A DNA stretch of 64,000 nucleotides, from NCBI RefSeq assembly GCF_037392515.1, contig NC_090281.1, forward strand, positions 48,646,645 to 48,710,644, read 5' to 3'. The number at the start of each line of letters is the position of its first letter. Position 1 is the first letter of the stretch. The DNA comes from Haliotis asinina (Eukaryota; Mollusca; Gastropoda; Lepetellida; Haliotidae). Made by a program: the position numbers and the translations under genes. The notes beneath the pieces are model-generated. The model did no database searches. It was not told the origin of the DNA and saw only the letters and a program-made list of their open reading frames with translations. This document shows, in pieces, positions 23,931-35,389 of the stretch.

Positions 23931-24949
23931 ACCCTGTCAGCCATAACCAGTTCTGGAAGAGAGCATGTTTATTAGGCTTTATAGTGTAAAATGTTTTGAA
24001 AGGGTGAGATTCCCATGGCGTAAGTAGGTCACATGACACCTTAGTAAAGATCAGACGAGACCAGTGGGAAAACAGAGGCGAGGACGAAAAAATGAAGCCA
24101 TCGTTATGTAACTTTGTGTAGAAAAAGGCCAGCGCCAAGAATATGGAACTTATTTTGCTTGAAGCAAGAGTGCCAAAGTGCCAAGGTCAAACTGCTTGAA
24201 GACTGCATGGTAAACATAAGAATTAATACAACGGAATTATATGCTCGAACCATAGAGCTAACTCTGTAACTTATGCTAGACACGTACAGTATCTGTGATA
24301 ATATGGCAAATAGTTTACATCATACTCAGTACAACTCAACACGGAGTGAGCTTACATCATGCACAATACAACTCTACATGGAATGTGGCAACATGTTTAT
24401 TTTTACTAAAAAGAAGAATATTCAGCCCATGTTACGAAGCACACACTATCCAGAACTATTCTGTGCATCATCATGAATATCTACTCTGCTACCTGTACAC
24501 AACCACCACACTATTGTCAACCGTCACATAATGAGAACGAAAGTTTAAAAAATCTTTATAATGAACTAAAAGCAAAACTGCACAGTTGGTTGTGCAGCAA
24601 AATAGTACAACTGGCACCAACATAAACATAATGGTTAATACAAAATAATAGGTTTTAAATATATCGGTTTTAATAGTGCCAGCGTGATTGATTATATAAG
24701 ATACTTAGCTATGTTATTTGATTTTGTTAGAGATTTCGCTACAGCATCCAGAGCCGAGTCATCCATCGTCTGGTCATGTTGAAATTACGAGGCTTCATGC
24801 ATGACAACTTGATGTATTAGATACAGAGATCAAGACCAGCTTTAAATTTATTTGGGAAAGTGATAAATTAGAACATGCAAAACATTTTATCTGATGATGT
24901 CCAAGAACTCAAAGAGTGCGCATTTACGTGCGTTGATAGATACATGTAT

Positions 24950-26000
24950 TATATTGTACAGGCACGTAGTCTAGCTGCATCTGATATGAAGAGAAAACTT
25001 AGGAAAAGCAAACATCTGTACATGTAAATGACTGGTTTGGTAAAGAATGCGATTAAAAAAAGAACGCTGTAGATGTCTGAACAAATCTAGAAAACATAAA
25101 AATAAGATTATTAGTAAACTATACATAGATAGGAAACGAATACCATTCCGTGTGCAAACGAAACAGCATCGAATGTTCTAACAATGAACAAGCAGTGGAA
25201 TAATCCCCGACACCAAATTATCAAATCAAAGTCATAAAGTAATGAAAGTGAAAATCGTACTTTAAAATGATGTTAAATGTCAACAAAAACAAACAATGAT
25301 CAGTCAACCTGTCTTTATTAACCAGTCAACCTGTTTCTGCGGCTGTTCAAGATAAACGTTCAAGATAAGTCACGAAAGTCTTTGAAGAAATTTCAATGAA
25401 ACGATCTTGAGATATCATGCTGAAATTCCCAAAATGCTGAAAGTTTCAGAGTCGCCGTGACCTTGAAAATCATGCGTAAGTCACCAAAATCGACTACGGC
25501 CTGTGCATTTCCCATATAAAGTTTGGTATCTAATATGGACAAAATCCCGCGAATGGTTCTTGAGATATCTCGTTAAAAAAGGTAAACGTTACAGTCCCCT
25601 TGTGACCACTAAACCTGTCTGGGACCTTCGCGCTAAACACGCAGCGGTGGATAACAAGCAAAACAGAAACAAGTAAAATGGTTCAAAAAGACTTTGGAAT
25701 GAGTTAATTGGCACAAATCATTGATTCGATCACTGCAAAATTTGTTTTCGTTCGAAATGGTGAAATATCTGAATGTGAAAATGATGAGAATACCGTAAAC
25801 TCACACGTAAATTGCAAACTCACAGAACATGTGCTAGACTCGCCAATAACTCAACTTAGATTTATTATTCAACCTGATACTTGAAATAAGAATGGAAAAA
25901 CAGATATAATAATTCCTTTGCACAAATGTGGCGACTTATGTAACGTTAATAATTATGCGAGATACCAGAGATACCTAAATATTAAAGAAAGAAATTATGG
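24950..26000 (+). mobile_element. decayed LINE remnant (reverse transcriptase region)
   Basis: In A/T-rich DNA, short matches to LINE polyprotein signatures appear on the plus strand in order: VNDWFGKECD near 25026 (like the WFD.EC linker before the reverse transcriptase), then NGKTDIIIPLHKCGD with CNVNNYARYQ near 25895-25975, the I.PIHKKGD...NYRGI motif. Many stops and frameshifts lie between and around them. It is old and much more decayed than the fragment at 8090-9290, and of a different motif type. Confidence 0.45.
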
Positions 26001-26539
26001 AATCCTCTAAACATAAATGGACTAAGCCCTAAAATGAATAAATCTAAAGACAAATATGTGAGAATGTTAAAACTTGTGTCAGAAATGATAATATAGTATC
26101 AGAAACCTTTGACACACAAGATGCTTATATAATGATAGGAATGGACACAAAGACTGGGTGAATGACTAAAACAATTATGATTTTCTACCGGATTTGGAAA
26201 TATGTGGCATAACCAAGGAATCATTTACTCAAAGACTAAAGGCTAGGCATTTTCAAAACAATATCTATTTGAAGCAAATTGGACACTTACCTAATGTTTA
26301 AAAACAATAATTTTATCTAATTCTATCTATCATGTTTAAATTAACAAACTATCGAGTAAGTTATGTGGAAAAGGTAGATATGTAAATATTGATAGAGAAC
26401 ATAGAACTTTTAAATTATGAAATTCAAATGCATTTGAAGGATTTTCTCCTTGTATGCACTATGATATTTTTTCATCCAAACGGGCTTAATTTTTCATTAC
26501 TATTAAACAGATCAAATCTCCCGTCAGATCTGCCCCTTG

Positions 26540-27127
26540 TTACAACGGCAAGATCGACGTGTCATGGCCGATAACAAAAGTAGACGCCATTACACAACCG
26601 TGGCCAATCAATGAAACAATCTCAGAGGCTACATTTAAATTTGTGTCATGGGACACAGCGTTTACAACATTCGCTACCATCAGCATTAAGCTGCCGCATA
26701 ATGCCCTGCTGTAACTTGGGCCTCGTGCAGCTGTAATTGCTTGGCATGGGAAGAACGTGGCGACGATCACATGACCAATGAAAAGGTAGCCTTTAACTTG
26801 GAACTCGGCAACATGCAACAACATACAACACAGTAAGCACGGCAATACAGCAAGACAAGGAGAGTGACACTTCTCGTTAAATACTATACAGTACATAACA
26901 CGAGCATAAATTAGAATCACCATCCCAGCATAGTAATTCACTATCATAAACATATCCCCGAAGACGGAGACACCGGTCCCAATCAGTACCAAATCTACGG
27001 ATTTACTGTTCTTGTTGGAGCACATTTTACACACCACAATTGAAATTCCCTTTATCAAGGTAAGTATTAAGAGATAATAATTGTCATTTTCGTACTTCAT
27101 GTGGGCAGGGTGCTGGTATGATGGCAT
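26540..27127 (-). CDS. small multi-pass membrane protein, distantly YhhN/TMEM86-like
   Basis: Single open frame of 195 codons from 27127, or 186 from the ATG at 27100. The later start is better supported because MKYENDN aligns with MQYRDEY of the duplicate copy. Hydrophobic segments lie roughly at residues 20-33, 45-65, 66-82, 90-108, 115-130, 142-160 and 170-190. The layout (FGDMFMI, then an aromatic/Gly loop, then RVMYCIVF, then a late Ala/Asn segment) is reminiscent of YhhN/TMEM86, membrane enzymes that hydrolyse the vinyl-ether bond of lysoplasmalogens. The family's late Ser-Asp pair is replaced here by Ala-Asn, so activity is doubtful. The short C-terminus after FVIGHD may mean a further exon. 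It could also be an unrelated lineage-specific membrane protein. Upstream is a GGTAT-type minisatellite. Confidence 0.5.
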   Translation of the reverse strand: MPSYQHPAHMKYENDNYYLLILTLIKGISIVVCKMCSNKNSKSVDLVLIGTGVSVFGDMFMIVNYYAGMVILIYARVMYCIVFNEKCHSPCLAVLPCLLCCMLLHVAEFQVKGYLFIGHVIVATFFPCQAITAARGPSYSRALCGSLMLMVANVVNAVSHDTNLNVASEIVSLIGHGCVMASTFVIGHDTSILPL

Positions 27128-27235
27128 GCTGTTTTAGTGGTATCCTGGTTGGCTGGTAGGCTGGTATGGTGTTATCCTGGTACAGTGGTATGCTGTTATA
27201 GCAGTAACCTGGTACGGTGGTGGTCTGAATTACAA
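27105..27235. repeat. short GGTATCCTGGTA-type repeat upstream of membrane-protein gene
   Basis: Unexpanded counterpart of the array at 20090-20645. Words such as GCTGGTATGGTGTTATCCTG recur four to five times. It overlaps the first nine codons of the longer start of the gene, another reason to prefer the start at 27100. Confidence 0.75.
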
Positions 27236-29218
27236 GCATGCACACATTAAAACGAAGCCGAGCCTGTATTGGACGTTTATGAGATTAGCTGTCATATTCT
27301 GAAGGGTGCCGATACAGCGGAATTACGCTAAGTATGCACGCCAGTTTTACGTCTGTATTTCCATAAACGCCGAAAAGATGGGTGGGGCAAAATGGGGTTT
27401 AACGTCGTTTGGCATGACGCGGTCAGAGCCCTCCCGACTGACCACTTCCCCACGGAAGCAGCTGCCAAATGTATAGCTAAATTTTCGTGAAATCAGTACC
27501 TGTTCGTCTGACAGCAAAATATATCAAGGCGCGTTGTTAATTCCTTCACGAATAGGCTAGTTAAGCTGAAACAGAAAAAAAAGAAGAAATTTTCACTCCC
27601 AACAAACAACGATCACCAATACAGAATTAACTGGGAACGTTTACAACTTTCTGGGCAGCACATATTGTTCAATGCCGGGTGTGGCCACATCTAGCATTGA
27701 TGCAGGCCCGAACCCGGAGTCGAACTTAGCTGAGTCTTGATTAGGGATCCGAAGCCATTCCTTTAGCAGAGCAGCTGCTCGTCAGTGACTGATTTTGGCG
27801 TTTCCGAATACGACGTCACAGTTATTCCCATAACATACTCAATTGGGGACAGATCTTGAAAAGCTGGAACTTGTTTTTGTCACCATAGTTCACTCTATGC
27901 CTGTTTCGCTTGTTTTTGTCACCATAGTTCACTCTATGCCTGTTTCGCGGTGGCACAGTCCTTGTTCATCTCAATCTTGCACGTCGGTGTTGGCACGTCA
28001 ACGTCATGCCCTTGAAAGGTTAATCGGCACAGAGACTATGAATGCGGAGTCGTCTGGTCACACTCTGCTGACTAGATGTCCAATACCGTTGGCGCTTGGT
28101 CATAAAATACGAAATGCAAGTGCAAATGGTCACAGGGAATATACATATTCTGTTCGAGATATGTGTTTTTAGCTATTTTCAAACGGACTGGTAATTATTT
28201 TGACAATTTACAGTCGTTTTATTTTGGTAGCGTTTTCTTTCTGGTTTCTCGGCAAAAGCAAAAGAAATGATGAATTTTCTAGTGATGATGTAATTGTTAT
28301 CTTTTCTAATGCAATCGTGTATCCTGTCAAAATTACACAACAGTTAGATCAGCCAATCCAAAAAGTCGGTAATGCTGATGATCTGAAATCCGAGGATATC
28401 TAAAATGAAGGGGTCACGTCAGAACAACGTTTCGCTATGAAGTGCCAGCTTTTTTGTCTATACTTCAATCAACGCCAAAGACATATATATGAATTTACCC
28501 GTAACCAATTCCTTTTCGTCTGACTGCAAAATATCTCAAAGCGCGTTGTTACTTCCTACATGAATGGCACTCTGTTACTCCCAGCAAACAACGCTTTTTT
28601 CATGTTATGGACGAGATACTGACAAATTTTACAGTAAAATATTAAGACATTTTGTCGGGAAAGACTGAAGCAGTTATGACAGTTTTTTGATGATGTAATT
28701 GTCATTTTTTCTGAGGTAACTGTGTATCTTATCAAAATTACACAATAGTTGGATCAGCCGTATACACATTAAAGGCAGATCCACAAGGTTGATAATGCTG
28801 AAGGTATGAAATCCGAGGACATCTAATGTTGGGGTCACCTAAGAACAATGTTTCTCAAACTCTGGCCGACCACTGAAACTCTGACCGGCCAATGAAATTA
28901 CCAACAGGAAGTTGACACTAGCCAATCAGAAAGCTGCTATTGTCGACATTAGGTCTTATTTGGCGACTTCCATTGCAGGCGATTTACTAACATATATACA
29001 TGCACATTTCAAAACTGAACAAAACAGCAGTCTGTAATAATATCCAATATATTGTGTCTAATATTGCATGGCAATACGGAATGTAAAAGGTGTCTTCCGT
29101 TTAAGTTATATATTTTATTGAAACACTCATGTTTGGAAAACGCACATTCGACTGCCACTGTCCATATTTGTTGAGCAACGCTCTGACTGGTCGGATACCG
29201 ACGCCCTATTGGTCTGAT
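27236..29218. other. gene-free stretch inside duplication copy 2
   Basis: Internally repeated non-coding DNA (see the duplication entry). A perfect 31-bp tandem duplication beginning CTTGTTTTTGTCACCATAGT occurs near 27869 and 27909. No gene recognised. Confidence 0.5.
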
Positions 29219-30720
29219 CAGGGATATTCTACAACAGGGATAGGTCACTGGCTTGCTTTCTTTACCATTTGTACTAATTAACGTGTACCTCGTCATGCTC
29301 CAACACCCACAGTGACTTGGCTCGTTCCCAGTGCAACTTCGGTTGTGTTTAACCAGGGAGACTATATAGAGTATATACGTTTTAGATTATCCCTGGTTTA
29401 ACAGAACTTCAGCCAGTTTATTGTATCAGTCGGAATTTTACAATGAATGAATGAATGAATTATGGTAAGAATTTAGAGCAAGAATTATGGGAATGAATGA
29501 ACGAAATAAAGAAAAAGAATAGAAGAAAAAAGTACATATGTGAATGAATGAAAGAATAAAGGATACACCGCGGCCTTCCCTCCCAATACATGTTAAAGAA
29601 CGCAAAAGTATCGCAAGAACACATGTTAACATCAGCTGCCCTTTTAAAAAATCTACTTTGAAACATTTTTGTTTACATTAATAATTTATTCAGGTAGGTT
29701 ATTGCATGTGGGGAATTGAATGGAAATTAACAAAATGTTAACTTACACTGTCACACTGCCCTCAAAAATAAAGAGTAAAACTCTCACAAAGGGGAACTAT
29801 AACCCTCAAGCATCAATGGCGAATCAGATCAGATCGGCAACATGTCATATTTTTCACACACCTCAAATACACCCTAACATTTTGTTTTAGGTTATGGAAC
29901 TATCACTATTACTTGCAAACACATTTGACCTGATGGTATATTCCCCTCATAAGAATTAAAGGTGTATGGGAAAGATGATTTTAAAGTAATAACTAGAAAC
30001 ACTCAAACAACGGCGTTTAGTATTTCAATGGCGAATCAGAGCAGATCGGCAATATGTCACATTTGTCACGCACCTCAAATATACCCTAACATTCTTTTTT
30101 AGATTATGAAACTATCACTATTACTTGCAAACACATTTCACCTGATAGTATATTCCCCTCATATGAATTAAAGGTGTATGTGAAAAATGTTTTTGAGGAA
30201 GTAACTAGGAATACTCAAACAACGGCGTATAGCATTTCAATGGCGAAAGGTCATATTTTTCACACATCTCAGTTACACCCTAACAATTTTTTAAGTCATA
30301 AAACTGTCACTATTACTTGCAAATACCTTTCAACTAAAGGTATGTTCTCCTTCTAAAAATTAAACGAATGCGTGAAAGAAGTCTCTATCGGCACAATCTT
30401 CGCGGTGAATCGAGAATAGAAGCCAGTGAGCTATAACTTACCGACTTGAAACTTTACTACAAATCTACTGTCCTAATACTGACGCTAATACCAATTATTT
30501 GACTTAAACTGAACTGACAAAATAGTTAACCTATCTTCTACATGTTGGATTTCAGTTGTTATAACACTCAGCGAACGTAATCAGCTGTTGAAAATAAACC
30601 GGGCTCAATCTCAAATACTACGCTGCCACCATATTGGCTACACTGGTTACGTAACGACCCGAGATATACGTTCAGCAGCTTTTCGAGGAGTTTCTTCTCC
30701 CCATCTATATGGGCTCCCTG
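29219..30720. mobile_element. non-autonomous DNA transposon with CAGGGA ends and 7-bp TSD (copy 1)
   Basis: Begins CAGGGATATTCTACAAC and ends ATATGGGCTCCCTG, flanked by GTCTGAT at 29212-29218 and 30721-30727. It matches 49010-50824 in inverted orientation along most of its length. Its interior holds three diverged repeats of about 190-210 bp marked by CACTATTACTTGCAAACAC at about 29908, 30118 and 30309, and (GAAT)n near 29443. No transposase is encoded. CAGGG ends recall hAT elements, but those usually make 8-bp duplications, so the superfamily is open. A 42-bp derivative is nested in it at 29354-29395. Confidence 0.85.
29354..29395. mobile_element. 42-bp micro-element of the same family, nested
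   Basis: CAGGGAGACTATATAGAG joined to a short middle and GATTATCCCTG, with perfect 7-bp duplications GTTTAAC at 29347-29353 and 29396-29402. Its left 20 bases match one end of the 1.5-1.8-kb element and its right 20 bases match the other end. It is thus an extreme internal-deletion derivative that evidently transposed. The equivalent site in the inverted copy (about 50715) lacks it. Confidence 0.8.
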
Positions 30721-31559
30721 GTCTGATGTAACGACGCTCTGATTGATCGAATATAACGTCGCGCAAGGTATCATGTTACATGTGGTGATGGACAAAGTAT
30801 CGTGGAATATAGGATGACACACAAGGTATCATGGTATGTAGGAGGACACATGAGGTGTCGTAGTTTATAGGATGATTCACTGTCCAATAATTCATATTTA
30901 AAAATACAGTCACATTTTATAGAAACACTGTCCTTTCAAATGCTCTCGTCTTTCAAATCTGTCTTTTATTATTTCCAAAGATTTTGTTTTCCTTACATGG
31001 AGAGCTCGTTTCTCAGAATAACAGGGTACACATCACAGCAGAAGTCTTCACTTTCGCTTTACTGTTATCAATGCAAGTGAAGTAACACGTATGCTATGAC
31101 GTATGCAACACCCACGTTTACTTCTCTAATGGAAGTGTCATTTTAGTTCAGTTCCTGCAAAGAAAAGTCTTGTCCGCTTACCTGTCGTGAATAAATATAA
31201 TACCCCTTACAGAGAAGTACAGTGTATAAGTCAGTATAACATTCTGCACAGCGATCACGGTTGCTAGAGTGGAGTAGCTCAGCTAAATTAAAACCGAAAG
31301 TTATTCTCTCTTTTTCTGACTCCAACCTATGTCAAAACCGTCCAGCGCCAAAAAGGAGTATCCGGTTTTGTGGAAACGGCTCAGTTTTTCTGAATCTGCC
31401 AAAACAGATATGGAAAACATCAAATAAATATATACTAGTCACAATAGGCTTTTGTGGACACAGTTTTTACTGCAAGTCCAGCTCGTGTAGATGCGCGCAA
31501 TATGTGAATCCCGGAAGTGACTGTCAAAGGCTAGATCTTTCGTCATTCAAACATTCCCA

Positions 31560-31742
31560 CATTATCATGAGAAGTCACATGCTCATCTTTGAATCCGCTG
31601 GAATGGTTCGAGCAGGAATGGGCCAACAACAGGTGGTAGCATATTTCCAATGCCATCGCAACACGATATCTGCATTGGTCAGGAGTTATCGAAACATTAA
31701 TGGCGTCGCCGACCACCCACATCCTGGGGCGCTATTTGAAAA
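31560..31742 (+). mobile_element. Tc1/mariner-like transposase N-terminal fragment
   Basis: The open frame at 31261-31758 ends with SAGMVRAGMGQQQVVAYFQC and HRNTISALVRSYRNINGVAD, then HPHPG. This is the first helix-turn-helix of Tc1-like transposases (AGM.Q..VA..F..HRNTIS.L..R....G...D.P..G). It is cut off by a SINE-B starting at about 31745. No second helix-turn-helix and no catalytic domain were found on the far side. Confidence 0.7.
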
Positions 31743-31744
31743 TG

Positions 31745-31912
31745 AGGCGGTGGGATAGCATAGTGGTTAAAGCGTTCGCTCGTTACGCTGAAGACCCGGG
31801 TTCGATTCCACACATGGGTACAATGTGTGAAGCCCTTTTCTGGTGTCTCCAGCCGTGATATTGCTGGAATATTGCTAAATCGGCCTAAAATCATACACAC
31901 TCACACACTCAC
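31745..31912 (+). repeat. SINE-B copy, best preserved
   Basis: GGGATAGCATAGTGGTTAAA (A-box-like), GACCCGGGTTCGATTCC (B box), ACATGGGTACAATGTGTGAA, GTGATATTGCTGGAATATTG and a degenerate CACTC end. The tRNA-like head marks the family as tRNA-derived. Confidence 0.9.
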
Positions 31913-32104
31913 AGAACCATAAAATAGATGCGGTTGAATTCGATTTGGAGGGAGTTTCAGTGTCAAACCTTTGGGTTGTTTGTATTGAAACGAGGAATTT
32001 TATTAACTACTGACTGAACACACATGGTACTTTTTCCTAACTAAATGTTGACAGTGTCGTCAATGCGTTTCAATGCTGAAAGCGTCACACTAAGCCTTGC
32101 TCGA

Positions 32105-32260
32105 GAAGATGCGGGTTGGAACTGAATTGAAATTCATAAACCCGTGCTTGGCGTAAAAGGTGACGAGGTCGGGTGGTCAAGCTGACTGGCTTGGTTGATG
32201 CATGTCATCGTATCCCTGTCGCATAGAACGATACTCATGATGTCATTGAATGTTGTTAAC
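32105..32260 (+). repeat. SINE-A copy, 3' truncated
   Basis: GATGCGGGTTGGAACTGAAT head, a GTCGGGTGGTCAAGCTGACT block, TTGATGCATGTCATCGTATC, then loss of the tail. Confidence 0.75.
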
Positions 32261-33120
32261 TGTAGTGCTGATTAAAAAATATAAAAATAAACATAAAGAA
32301 ATATTATATATAAAAACACCATTAATTTAGACGATTGTCGTTTCCAACAAGGATAACTAATTCTTGTTTCGGAGAGAGTTTTTTGTGTATATTACGTAAT
32401 GTCTTAGCAGAACTACTTACAGGTGAGGTTACATACTGGTAAGGTGAGGTCACAGAAGTCCACGTAGTGCAGAGTTGCGTCCCTTTAATGTAACACTGTA
32501 GCCTTTGGTTGTGGGTTGGAATTCCTTGTCCCCATTACTTTTTTTATATTTGTGAGCACCAAGCCATTGCTTTCCTCAAGTACTATATCTGATACAGTGT
32601 CACTTTGGGTCCTTCTTTCTTTCTACATAGAGATCAAATATTTACTCATTCAGTTTTAAACTACGATACAATTATATCACGAAAACGAAAAGGGAAAATG
32701 AACTTGAAACACATAATAAGTGAAAAGGACTGGAAATCCTATCAAAGGAGCATATTTCGAATTCATATAAATTCAAACTTCGGCTTTCAGTATTCGTTAG
32801 TGCATAGAATCTTGCCAGCAAACCTACTTTTGTTTAAGATGGAATGTGTAGAGAGTAAGTTGTGTTCATTTCGTAAAAATGCACCAGAAATGCACTTCGT
32901 CTCATTTGCAACTGTCCAAAATCCAAAAGCATACGTAATCATTTTTTCGCTTTGACAAGAACAAGAACAGATGCCACGTTGAATATCGATAAGGAGAAAA
33001 TCATGTTTGGATTTTTGGGGAAAAAAGAACGCCGTCTTTAATCCTCTGACAACAACTGTCAAATTTTACTCTTTTTTTTAAACATGAATATATACACGTA
33101 CTACATGTTTCGATATGATT

Positions 33121-33353
33121 GCAAAGGTTGGCAACACACTTCCCTCGCTTCGGTTCAAAAAGTATTTTACGTGTCAAAATAAAATGTCGCCACTATCAAA
33201 GGTACACTCACATTTCCTCACTAGGTTGTGCTCTCCGATTTCCAACCCCATATTTAATAATTACTCAGATGAAATATGTTTTATTCAACATTTTAAGCGC
33301 CACTCGTGATATTCAGTTCGTTCTTCGCCTCCATTACCCCTGCCAGCTTCCGG
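33121..33353 (+). repeat. dispersed repeat R, uninterrupted copy
   Basis: Matches 22181-22815 without the 399-bp insertion. It shows the empty site ATGTTTTATTCAACATTTTA. Confidence 0.85.
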
Positions 33354-35389
33354 CTCAACGGAGTGAAGGAACAAGAATAAGCAAAAATTATAAAGATATA
33401 CCATATTGCCTAATTTTATCATGATTCTGTTGGAATGTATTTGTCTTAAGTGTCGGCGTTGTTGTTAGATCTTTTGTAACATTTATTCTACAATAAACAC
33501 ACTTCTGGCGTAGTGGGCGTATGAAGCATGGGAGGTAACTCTTAAAGGGGCACTGATGCGGAGCGAATAATGTTTCTCGCCAACGGTCTAATTACGGAAC
33601 CAAACTGCAAATTGGTCAGCGCCCGCTCCTTCGACCGTGACGGACAAAGGAACTGGGCTCTTGTCCATATTAGCAGAATTTCTTCACCCAAAAGAGTCAG
33701 GAGGCCGGATGCCCATCATATGCCATTATTTAAAAATATCCATGGTATTCCTTGTCTGATCGTAACAAAATATCCCAGCAGTGTAGTTTTTTTCGGATGC
33801 TTGGATGGTATAGTTAGTCGATTTTATCCTATTTCTCTGTTTTTAACCTCGCTATTCAATCATGTTACATGAAAATATGATGTCTACAGGCACGTAGCAA
33901 GCCATTTGTTTCAGTACGGAAGATTGCAAAGCTTTATATTTAGGTAATTTTGAGTGTTGGTTCAGCTGTGATAGCAACTATCATACGTAAATTTTTGTAG
34001 CTATGGAAGCTACAATGGTTTATTATTTATGATAATAAAAACACACAGTTGATTTATTTGAATTCGTAAACAATAAACGATGACTTTGCCTTTGGTAGAG
34101 AAATCTGAAAATTTTCTTATGTAAATAAAAAACCCTTATTTCATCTATTTACCCAAGTACACAGCAAATGCCTGTATGTATTACTTATGTAACGAAATTC
34201 CGTTGGTATCCTCAAAACAGTTTCAGCCCATAAGTGTTTTCAGGCTGCATGCGACACAGAGATTACATCTTCCTTGCTGTAACTTGCGTTTGATGGTGTA
34301 GGTGTAAACCTACACGTGTTATTTGTCATCATTCTCTGGATGGTCAATTAATGAATTCATAACAGGTATAATTAGTAGTAACACCACTCAGATTACTCAA
34401 CAAAGATTCCCATTGGCATTTCTCCTGTCTGGAGTAAATACTCATCATTATAAATTAAGGTCTGTAACGGCAAATTTATTGTATGTTATGTAATATGTGC
34501 ATGTATGTGATGCAAGAGGGTTTATCAGCTGAGTTACAAAAACAAACATCGATCAAAAGATTAACCGATAACACACTGATTGATTAATTACTTTTGTCAA
34601 AAGGTAGTGTGTGTAGATGACTACACCCTGTCGTAAAGTGCGATTGTAAAAACAACATCCTCCCTTCAAAGAATTAACCACCCTTGCGTTGATAGATTGA
34701 TTGCTCTTTATTGGTTAACTAAATTACTTAGAATAGCGGACATCATACAATTAGTTGCCAGGTGTGCTATCTTGGGTGACCAGTGAGAGGTTTATCAGGT
34801 TTTCACCAACGAATGACGTGAAACGATGTGTTGCTTTAGACAGTTGTGTAAGACACGCGACACAGAGCAGGATTATTTACCAGCTGCAGATGAATGAAAT
34901 ACGATTTCTTTTACGTGGATATCGATACATTCCTGAACAAGGTAGTAGCCTGACATTGTATTCCATGAAGCGTTTTTGTTATCCCTGTTAGTACGAATTA
35001 CCATCAACTGTTTGACTGATATGGACTTAGACGTTCCTTACTTTCTTACCATATGTATGATATACTTGTCAATGAATGACGCATGGTTTAATATTAAGCT
35101 GTCACATGATGTCATGATTTTGTTCCTAAAACAAGATGAATAAAACACAAAAAGTAGAAGCAAATATTTATTGACCAGTATGTTATTATCGCACTTTGAC
35201 ATATAATAATAACAAACAGCAACTTGCTATGGAGTTTCGAACTCAAACCTTCGGGAGTTCTACATTGCGAGACACCGTAACAGGAAGTGCGAATTAGAGT
35301 TACCTCCCCCTAAAGAGAAGCGTGTGTATTCTCTGGAAGAAATTATCTACCGGTTTGTTTCTGGTATATGCGATATCACTGCATATAAA
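33354..35389. other. gene-free stretch
   Basis: A/T-rich. Short open frames (for example 33570-33872) have no domain resemblance and no homologue elsewhere in the window. Nothing else seen. Confidence 0.4.

Larger units (their letters stand above)
24195..29035. repeat. segmental duplication, copy 2 (with inserts and internal repetition)
   Basis: Counterpart of 18950-21310. It includes the intact membrane-protein gene. The upstream flank is itself repeated: the words AAATATCTCAAAGCGCGTTG and CCGAGGATATCTAAAATG (or variants) recur near 27520, 28390, 28530 and 28810. A roughly 2-kb A/T-rich block (about 24540-26400) with a LINE remnant is present only in this copy. Confidence 0.75.
30728..33117. 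other. gene-free stretch with transposon and SINE remnants
   Basis: Contains the Tc1-like fragment, a SINE-B and a SINE-A described separately. The rest is A/T-rich without a recognisable gene. Confidence 0.4.

Noticed and set aside
31745-31830. Possible tRNA gene (A and B boxes present)
   Set aside because: No cloverleaf with paired acceptor stem could be drawn, and the sequence recurs as a dispersed SINE with a LINE-like tail.
33570-33872. 100-codon plus-strand frame
   Set aside because: No similarity to known domains, no splice context, and A/T-rich surroundings give many such frames by chance.
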